Source: CAZCZZ01 sp964503335 (lineage in GTDB: Bacteria; Verrucomicrobiota; Kiritimatiellia; CAIVKH01). Taken from it: a stretch of 29,943 bases of DNA. Below the pieces are notes generated by a model, which did not search any database, was not told the DNA's origin, and saw only the letters and a program-made list of their open reading frames with translations. This document shows, one piece after another, positions 24,184 through 29,943 of the stretch; the first letter of the stretch is position 1; each line of letters opens with the position of its first letter. Location of the stretch: positions 1-29,943 of the forward strand of contig CAZCZZ010000051.1 in assembly GCA_964503335.1 (NCBI GenBank), given 5' to 3'. A program made the translations under genes and the position numbers.

Positions 24184-25196
24184 TCGACCTCAAAGGACGC
24201 AAGATCGCCCTCGTGGGCGGTGCAGGATTCATCGGACACAATCTCGCGCTCGCGCTGAAGAAGCAAGGGGCGGAAGTTTGCATCATCGACAGCCTGCAGG
24301 TGAACAACCTGCTTGCCTTCCAGTCGATGGAGTTGTCCCTCCCGAACCGGGATCTCTATCACCGCATCATCAACCAGCGTCTCGATCTGCTCCGGACAGC
24401 GGATGTTCCGCTCTACATCCAGGACTGTCAGGACTACCACGCACTGTCGCGCATTCTGAGTACAGTGAATCCGCAGACCATTGTGCACCTCGCGGCTGTC
24501 GCGCATGCGGGCAAGTCGAACAAGGATCCGTACAGCACGTTCGGGCACAGCCTGCGAACGTTGGAGAACACGCTTGATACGGCACGAGGCGGCAGTTGCG
24601 AGCACCTGATCTTCTTCTCGTCGAGCATGGTGTACGGGAATTTCCTGACCGAGGAAGTTCCCGAGGATCATCCGCTGAATCCCATCGGCATCTACGGCGC
24701 CCTGAAGCTCGCCGGCGAGAAGTTCGTCATCGCGTACAACCAGGTGTTCGGATTGCCCTACACGATCATTCGCCCTTCCGCGCTCTATGGCCCGCGCTGC
24801 GTGAGTCGCCGCGTCATCCAGATCTTCATCGAGAACGCCTTTGAAGGCCGTGGCTTGAAGATGGAAGGCGGCGGAAGCGAGAAGCTGGACTTCACCTACA
24901 TTGATGACCTCGTGGACGGAATCATCCTGACGATCCAGCATCCGAAGGCGAAGAACCAGATCTTCAACATCACCAACGGTGCAGCCCGCCCGCTGTCGGA
25001 CGTCGTCAAGTACATCAAGAACGAGTTCCCCAAGATCGAGGTGCAGGATGTCCCGCGCGACAACCTGATGCCGGTTCGCGGCACGCTCAGCATCAGCAGG
25101 GCTCGCGAGTTGCTCGGCTACGAGCCGAAGAACCAGATCGAAGTGGGCGTACCGAAGTACATCGAGTGGTACAAGGGAATGTACGGGAAGAAGTGA
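24180..25196 (+). CDS. NAD-dependent epimerase/reductase (extended SDR), sugar-nucleotide modifying
   Basis: This 338-residue extended SDR has the Rossmann motif GGAGFIGHN near residue 14 and catalytic Tyr172 and Lys176 in YGALK. The active-site strand is FSSSMVYG. The Asp-Glu pair of RmlB- and LegB-like 4,6-dehydratases is missing, so an epimerase or reductase is more likely than a dehydratase. An unusually long insertion at about residues 42-75 separates the second strand from the cofactor acidic segment. It overlaps the aminotransferase stop in ATGA and the next gene in GTGA. It shares its fold but little close sequence with the SDR at 26-985. Confidence 0.87.
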   Translation: MIDLKGRKIALVGGAGFIGHNLALALKKQGAEVCIIDSLQVNNLLAFQSMELSLPNRDLYHRIINQRLDLLRTADVPLYIQDCQDYHALSRILSTVNPQTIVHLAAVAHAGKSNKDPYSTFGHSLRTLENTLDTARGGSCEHLIFFSSSMVYGNFLTEEVPEDHPLNPIGIYGALKLAGEKFVIAYNQVFGLPYTIIRPSALYGPRCVSRRVIQIFIENAFEGRGLKMEGGGSEKLDFTYIDDLVDGIILTIQHPKAKNQIFNITNGAARPLSDVVKYIKNEFPKIEVQDVPRDNLMPVRGTLSISRARELLGYEPKNQIEVGVPKYIEWYKGMYGKK

Positions 25197-25954
25197 CGAG
25201 TGCAGGCGCAACTTCGCGCGTCGTAGCCGAAAGGGACGCGTGGCTTTCAGGGATCTGGGGCCAGCCCGTGTTTCGGGTCGGCGCCAATCCCGATCCGGGC
25301 GCGATCCGGCAGGCCCTTGCGTCGGCTTGGAGCGATGGCCCGGCGTTCTGCTACGCAAAGATTCCCACGTCGAAGGTTGAATCTGTTGCGGCGCTTGGTG
25401 CCGTAGGGTTCAACGTCGTTGATGTGAGTGTCACCTTTGAGCGCCTGCCGGAAGCCGTTGCGATATCCGTTCCCGGCGTTGATGTAGGCGTCGCGACGCC
25501 GCAGGACAAGGACGCCGTTCTCGAGATTGCGGGCCAGAGCTTCGTGTATTCGCGGTTTCACCTGGACCCCCGCGTGCCTGCGGGTCTGGCTGACCGCATC
25601 AAGACGGAGTGGATGCGCAATTATCTGAACGGGTCGCGTGGTGATGCCGTGCTGGTCGCGAGAATGTCCGGCAAGCCCGTCGGGTTCCTGGCGATCCTCG
25701 CAGCCGATGTCGCCGGCAGGAAGGCGTCGATCATCGATCTCGTCGGCGTGTCCCGAAGCGCCCAGCGAAGCGGGGTGGGGCGGGCGCTGGTCGATGCGTT
25801 CATCAGTCGCGGAGTGGGACGGTGCGACATCGAGCGGGTGGGCACGCAGGCAGCCAATATTCCCTCCATGCGACTCTACGAGAAGTGCGGCTTCCGGGTG
25901 GCGGAAACGGCCTACGTGCTCCATGGGCATTTCGAAAGACCCCTAGAGACATGA
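25193..25954 (+). CDS. GNAT family N-acetyltransferase (WecD/SpsD-like)
   Basis: This protein is 253 residues long from GTG 25193, which overlaps the upstream stop in GTGA with GGGAAG just before it. The first 95 residues form a degenerate N-terminal lobe. The second half is a GNAT domain with the acetyl-CoA-binding QRSGVG at residues 191-196 and a C-terminal NIPSMRLYEKCGF segment. The two-lobed shape recalls WecD/RffC, which acetylates the amino group made by a DegT-type enzyme on a deoxy sugar. With the aminotransferase two genes upstream and NeuB next, acetylation of a 4-amino sugar precursor is likely. The acyl group might be other than acetyl. Confidence 0.85.
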   Translation: MTSAGATSRVVAERDAWLSGIWGQPVFRVGANPDPGAIRQALASAWSDGPAFCYAKIPTSKVESVAALGAVGFNVVDVSVTFERLPEAVAISVPGVDVGVATPQDKDAVLEIAGQSFVYSRFHLDPRVPAGLADRIKTEWMRNYLNGSRGDAVLVARMSGKPVGFLAILAADVAGRKASIIDLVGVSRSAQRSGVGRALVDAFISRGVGRCDIERVGTQAANIPSMRLYEKCGFRVAETAYVLHGHFERPLET

Positions 25955-26958
25955 AAATCGAATCCCTGGATACAGACAAGAAGGTCATCGTTATTGCCGA
26001 GATCGGCAACAACCATGAGGGCGACCTCGATACAGCAAAGGAGATGATCCGACAGGCCGCGTCGGCTGGCGCGGACATCGTGAAGTTTCAGACGATTGTG
26101 CCAGACAGGCTGGTTTCCGTATCGCAGACAGACCGCATCCAGCAGCTGGGACGCTTCCGCTTTTCATACGACGACTTCAGGACGCTAAGGGACGAGACCG
26201 AGCGTCAGGGAGTGTTGTTCCTGTCCACACCTTTCGATATCGAGAGCGCCGCGTTTCTCAATGAACTCGTCCCCGCCTTCAAGATCGCGTCCGGGGACAA
26301 CACCTTCTTTCCTTTGCTTTCGGCCGTGGCAAAGACGGGCAAGCCCATGCTGATCTCGGCGGGGCTGGCCACGCTTGAGGAGATTCGCGGGACCTGCGAT
26401 TTCGTCCGCGAGACGTGGTGCAAGGAAGGCATCAAGCAGGACCTTGCAGTCCTGCACTGTGTGGTCAGTTATCCGACACCTCCCGAGGAGGCCAACCTGC
26501 GCGAGTTGGAGACGCTTCGTCAGTTGGGAACGACGATCGGCTACTCGGATCACACGCTTGGAATTGATGCCGCGGTTCTTTCCGTGGCACTCGGCGCGCG
26601 CCTGATCGAGAAGCACTTCACCCTCGATAAATCCAGGTCATCATTCCGCGACCACCAGCTTTCGGCGGATCCTGACGATCTTCGGGAGATGGTGCGCCGG
26701 ATTCGACAGGCCGAGGTGTTCCTCGGGTCGGCGGATAAAGTTCCGACACCCAGTGAACTTCAAGTCATGGAGAAGGTTCGTCGGTCCATCGTGGCATCGC
26801 ATGACCTGTCGGCCAAGACCGTCCTGAAGTGGGCCGACCTGGCATGGGTACGGCCCGGTGGCGGAATTCCCCCGGGGTCGGAGGAACTCGTGCTCAATCG
26901 CACGCTCCGCGCCGCGAAGGGGAAGGGCGAGATGATCGTTCCTTCCGATTTGGAGTAA
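25951..26958 (+). CDS. neuB: NeuB/SpsE-like nonulosonic acid synthase
   Basis: This 335-residue protein has an N-terminal TIM barrel and a C-terminal SAF (antifreeze-like) domain from about residue 270, the normal NeuB layout. AEIGNNHEGD is at residues 16-25, with KFQT, KIASGD, GYSDHTLG and EKHFTLD following. It condenses phosphoenolpyruvate with a 2-acetamido-mannose-type sugar to make a nine-carbon acid. After EKHFTLD the usual Gly-Pro before Asp-His is replaced by Phe-Arg, which may mark a separate substrate group. The ATG overlaps the GNAT stop in ATGA. Choice among sialic, legionaminic or other nonulosonic acid is not possible from sequence alone. Confidence 0.9.
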   Translation: MKIESLDTDKKVIVIAEIGNNHEGDLDTAKEMIRQAASAGADIVKFQTIVPDRLVSVSQTDRIQQLGRFRFSYDDFRTLRDETERQGVLFLSTPFDIESAAFLNELVPAFKIASGDNTFFPLLSAVAKTGKPMLISAGLATLEEIRGTCDFVRETWCKEGIKQDLAVLHCVVSYPTPPEEANLRELETLRQLGTTIGYSDHTLGIDAAVLSVALGARLIEKHFTLDKSRSSFRDHQLSADPDDLREMVRRIRQAEVFLGSADKVPTPSELQVMEKVRRSIVASHDLSAKTVLKWADLAWVRPGGGIPPGSEELVLNRTLRAAKGKGEMIVPSDLE

Positions 26959-26965
26959 CTCAACG

Positions 26966-28795
26966 ATGTGCGGTATCGCCGGCTATATCGGATCGCGTGA
27001 AGTTCCTGAAGAACGGCTGAAGGCGTGTCTTCCTCTCATGGGCAGGCGTGGTCCCGACCATGCTGCGGCGCGTCATTGGGTCAATCCTGCCGGACGACAT
27101 GTCCATCTCCTTCACAGCCGTCTCAGCATCATTGACCTGGACCCGCGCGCCAACCAGCCGTTCGTGTCTGAAGGCAAGGCCATTGTGCTCAACGGCGAGT
27201 TGTACAACTACGTTGAGATCAAGCGGAGCCTGCAGTCGCGTGGTGTTGAGTTTACCACCTCGTCGGACACGGAGGTGCTGCTTCGTGCGATCAGTCGCGA
27301 CGGCTTGCAGGTGCTTGAGCGGTGTGAGGGTATGTGGTCCTTCGCCGTGTACGATGAAAAGGACGGCTCGGTTGTTCTATGCCGTGATCGCTTCGGGGAG
27401 AAGCCGCTCTTCATGTATCGCGATGGCACGGGGCTGTACTTCGCTTCCGAGGTGAAGTTCCTCTTCGCGCTGCTTGGGCGAAGGCTGCCGCTGAACTACG
27501 ACCACCTCTACCGGTACATGGTCAATGGCTACAAGGCCCTCTACAAGAAGCCGCAGGCTTTCTTCGAAGGGCTTTCGGAGCTTCCCGCTGCATCCACATT
27601 GCGGATCTCCGCGGAAGGAGGGGAGTCAGTTACGCCCTACTGGACGCCGTCATGTGTGATCCAGCCGGAGATGACATACGACGAGGCGGTACAGGGCGCG
27701 CGCGATCACCTGATCCGGTCCGTGGAGCTGCGCTTAAGAGCCGACGTTCCGTTGGCCTTCTGCATGAGCGGCGGCATCGATTCGAACGCGCTCATCGGTA
27801 TTGCGAAGCGGATATTCAACTACGACGTTCACGGATTCACGATCCTCAACACCGACAAGCGGTACGAGGAAACAGACATGGTGGATGCCGTCGTGCGGGA
27901 ACTCGGTGTCCGGCAGACCTATATCCCTGTTGAGACGAAGGATTTCCTGCCGCGGCTCCGGACGCTGGTCCGACAGCATGACGCGCCCGTCTACACGATC
28001 ACGTACTTTGCGCACTGGGCGTTGATGGAGAGCGTGGCAGCCCACGGTTATCGGATCTCCGTGAGCGGATCAGCCGCAGATGAGCTGTTTTCCGGCTACT
28101 ACGACCATCACCTCGCGTACCTGTATGAAATTCGCAACAACAAGTCCCTGCACGCCTCATCACGCGCGGCTTGGATGGAGCACATCAAGCCGATCGTGCG
28201 GAACCCGTTCCTCGGCAATCCGGAGCTGTTCATCAACGACCCGTCGTTCCGGGATCATATCTTCCTTGATGTAGCCGAGTTCGCTGGATTCCTGACGAAA
28301 CCCTGGAGCGAGCCGTTTGCCGAAACGAACTTCACGCCGCATCTCCTGCGGAACCGGATGATGAACGAGCTGTTCCATGAGGCGACCCCCGTCATCCTCC
28401 ACGAAGACGACTTGAATGCGATGTACTATTCGATCGAGAACCGTTCGCCATTCCTTGACCGGGATCTTTTCGAGTTCTGCTTCAGCATTCCCACCGAGCA
28501 CCTTGTGCGCGACGGGCGGGCGAAATCCGTGCTTCGCGATGCGATTGCGGGGCTCATCCCCGACGTGGTGCGGCTCAACCGGCGCAAGGTCGGCTTCAAC
28601 GCGCCCATCTTCGACTACCTCGACGTCAAGGACCCGGACGTGCGCGGCTATCTTCTCGATGACAGCCCCGTGTTCGAGCATGTGCGCAAGGACCGGATCA
28701 CCGATCTGATCGACAGGGCGCATCTGCCGAACAGCCAGAGCAAGTTCCTCTTCTACTTCCTGAACACGAAGATGTTCATCGAGGAATTCGGCTGA
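26966..28795 (+). CDS. asnB: Asparagine synthase-like glutamine amidotransferase, second copy
   Basis: This 609-residue protein has the class II glutaminase Cys2 in MCGIAGYIG and the LNGELYNY glutamine-site segment. The ATP-pyrophosphatase loop SGGIDSN is at residues 268-274, followed by a DELFSGYY region in the synthetase domain. It differs widely from the copy at 7818-9680, especially after residue 190, so it is not a recent duplication. GGAG at 26952-26955 is the likely ribosome site. Its last base is shared with the ATG of the WbpG-like gene (TGATG), so the two are translationally coupled. It may amidate the carboxylate of the nonulosonic or uronic sugar, or supply ammonia to the neighbour. 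Confidence 0.88.
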   Translation: MCGIAGYIGSREVPEERLKACLPLMGRRGPDHAAARHWVNPAGRHVHLLHSRLSIIDLDPRANQPFVSEGKAIVLNGELYNYVEIKRSLQSRGVEFTTSSDTEVLLRAISRDGLQVLERCEGMWSFAVYDEKDGSVVLCRDRFGEKPLFMYRDGTGLYFASEVKFLFALLGRRLPLNYDHLYRYMVNGYKALYKKPQAFFEGLSELPAASTLRISAEGGESVTPYWTPSCVIQPEMTYDEAVQGARDHLIRSVELRLRADVPLAFCMSGGIDSNALIGIAKRIFNYDVHGFTILNTDKRYEETDMVDAVVRELGVRQTYIPVETKDFLPRLRTLVRQHDAPVYTITYFAHWALMESVAAHGYRISVSGSAADELFSGYYDHHLAYLYEIRNNKSLHASSRAAWMEHIKPIVRNPFLGNPELFINDPSFRDHIFLDVAEFAGFLTKPWSEPFAETNFTPHLLRNRMMNELFHEATPVILHEDDLNAMYYSIENRSPFLDRDLFEFCFSIPTEHLVRDGRAKSVLRDAIAGLIPDVVRLNRRKVGFNAPIFDYLDVKDPDVRGYLLDDSPVFEHVRKDRITDLIDRAHLPNSQSKFLFYFLNTKMFIEEFG

Positions 28796-29922
28796 TGCGC
28801 TACTGCACGCGATGTGTCACGGCGGACAGCCGGCCCAATATCACCCTGGATGCGGAAGGCGTGTGTAACGCGTGCCGATCCCACGCCACGAAGAAGGTGA
28901 TCGACTGGACGGCTCGCGAGAAGAAGTTCAGGGACGTCGTAGAGAACGCGAAGCGGCGGAGCGAGGGCTACGACTGCCTGATCCCGGTAAGCGGCGGCAA
29001 GGATAGCACCTGGCAGGTTGTGAAGTGCCTGGAATACGGATTGAATCCGCTATGTGTTACATGGAAGACACCTGCGCGCACGGCCATCGGCCAGCGAAAC
29101 CTGCAGAACATGATCAACATCGGTGTGGATCACATCGACTACCAGGTCAGTCCCGCCGTGGAGCGCGTCTTCATGCTGGAAGCGCTCAAGCGATTCGGGT
29201 CAACGGCGGTTCCGATGCACATGGCGTTGTTCAATATCCCGTTGAGCATCGCGGTCAGGTTCGACATTCCGCTCGTGGTATGGGGCGAGAACTCCGCGTT
29301 TGAATACGGCGGCACCGAAGAAGAGCGAACCGGATTCAAACTCGATGCGCGCTGGCTGAAGAAGTATGGACTGACACACGGGACTACGGCGGCGGACTGG
29401 ATAGGCGGCAAGCTGACCCGCAAGGGTATGACGCCGTACTTCGGTCCATCAGACAGCGACCTGGAGACTGCGGGCGTACTGGCCGTTTTCCTCGGCTACT
29501 ACTTCCCGTGGGATCCCGAAGAGAGCCTTCGGGTTGCGAAGGCGCACGGGTTTGAGAAGGGCGATGCAGCCCGTACCGGTTACTGGGACTACGCCGACAT
29601 CGACGACGACTTCATTTCGATCCATCACTGGCTGAAGTGGTACAAATTCGGATTCACGCGCCTTTTTGACAATCTCTCCGTCGATATCCGCAACGGACGC
29701 ATCACGCGCGAGCAGGCCGTGAAGATCATTCGGGAAACCGGCGACCAGACGCCGCATGGCGATATCGAGAAGTTCTGCCGCTTCGCGGGAATCACCACGC
29801 AGGAGTTCTTCACCATCTGCGAGAAGTTCCGCAATCCATCTGTGTGGAAGCAAGAGGCCGGAACATGGAAGATCCCGGACTTCATCGTCGAGGACTGGAA
29901 GTGGACGTCCTCCCAAAGGTAG
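28795..29922 (+). CDS. N-acetyl sugar amidotransferase (WbpG/PseA-like)
   Basis: This 375-residue PP-loop protein has SGGKDST at residues 66-72. Before it lies a four-Cys zinc-type site with Cys4, Cys7, Cys24 and Cys27. WGENSAFEYGG in the middle and HHWLKWYKFG later are typical of the family. WbpG, PseA and LegF-like relatives turn an acetamido group into acetamidino on sugars such as ManNAc3NAcA and on pseudaminic or legionaminic acids. Ammonia in characterised systems comes from HisH/HisF-like partners, which are absent here; the upstream gene is instead an AsnB-like glutaminase sharing one base. The gene is complete, with 21 bases left in the window after it. Confidence 0.9.
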   Translation: MRYCTRCVTADSRPNITLDAEGVCNACRSHATKKVIDWTAREKKFRDVVENAKRRSEGYDCLIPVSGGKDSTWQVVKCLEYGLNPLCVTWKTPARTAIGQRNLQNMINIGVDHIDYQVSPAVERVFMLEALKRFGSTAVPMHMALFNIPLSIAVRFDIPLVVWGENSAFEYGGTEEERTGFKLDARWLKKYGLTHGTTAADWIGGKLTRKGMTPYFGPSDSDLETAGVLAVFLGYYFPWDPEESLRVAKAHGFEKGDAARTGYWDYADIDDDFISIHHWLKWYKFGFTRLFDNLSVDIRNGRITREQAVKIIRETGDQTPHGDIEKFCRFAGITTQEFFTICEKFRNPSVWKQEAGTWKIPDFIVEDWKWTSSQR

Positions 29923-29943
29923 GGCGAGGCGTCCCGCCGAGCC

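Noticed and set aside
29923..29943. GC-rich partial inverted repeat after the last gene
   Set aside because: It is cut by the window end and has no T-run, so a terminator cannot be supported.

Overview
This window is a dense carbohydrate-assembly locus: 27 complete genes, 26 on the + strand and one on the - strand. Every gene I recognise makes, transfers, modifies or exports sugars. The only sizeable gap is about 275 bp (18817-19091). I see no rRNA, tRNA, CRISPR array, insertion sequence or phage gene. The DNA is GC-rich, with frequent GTG and TTG starts and many 4-8 base gene overlaps. A Wzm/Wzt-type ABC exporter, an AlgI/AlgJ-type O-acetylation pair and nonulosonic-acid-type enzymes point to a Gram-negative-type bacterium with a capsule, O-antigen or exopolysaccharide. 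No phylogenetic marker is present, so I do not name a phylum.

Block 1 (26-7801) holds a sugar-nucleotide SDR enzyme, a GT2 of the polyprenyl-phosphate-sugar type, a flippase-like membrane protein, a polytopic GT-C-like protein, two GT4 transferases and an acyltransferase-3. The first four look like a lipid-linked sugar decoration module. Block 2 (7818-17621) holds an asparagine-synthetase-like amidotransferase, a CapK/PaaK-like adenylate-forming enzyme, a GT4, a methyltransferase, an MBOAT plus AlgJ-like acetylation pair, another GT4 and a second GT2. A GT87-like gene on the - strand (17590-18816) meets the second GT2 tail to tail with a 32 bp overlap.

The gap 18817-19091 separates this from block 3 (19092-29922). 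It contains a good sigma-70-like promoter (18872-18900) reading into block 3. A 24 bp near-perfect palindrome (18899-18922) sits over its -10 edge and expected start site. Block 3 is a tightly coupled operon: Wzm, Wzt with a C-terminal cargo domain, an SpsF-like cytidylyltransferase, a Gfo/Idh/MocA oxidoreductase, a DegT aminotransferase, an SDR, a WecD-like acetyltransferase, a NeuB-like synthase, a second asparagine-synthetase-like protein and a WbpG/PseA-like sugar amidotransferase.

My reading is that block 3 makes and exports a glycan carrying a CMP-activated, probably amidated or amidinated, nonulosonic-type sugar. The hydrolysing step (NeuC/PseG-like), a canonical 4,6-dehydratase, a priming transferase and Wzx/Wzy are not in the window. 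The most unusual features are three nitrogen-inserting enzymes in one glycan locus, the AsnB-WbpG pairing, the incomplete nonulosonate cassette and the palindrome-controlled promoter.
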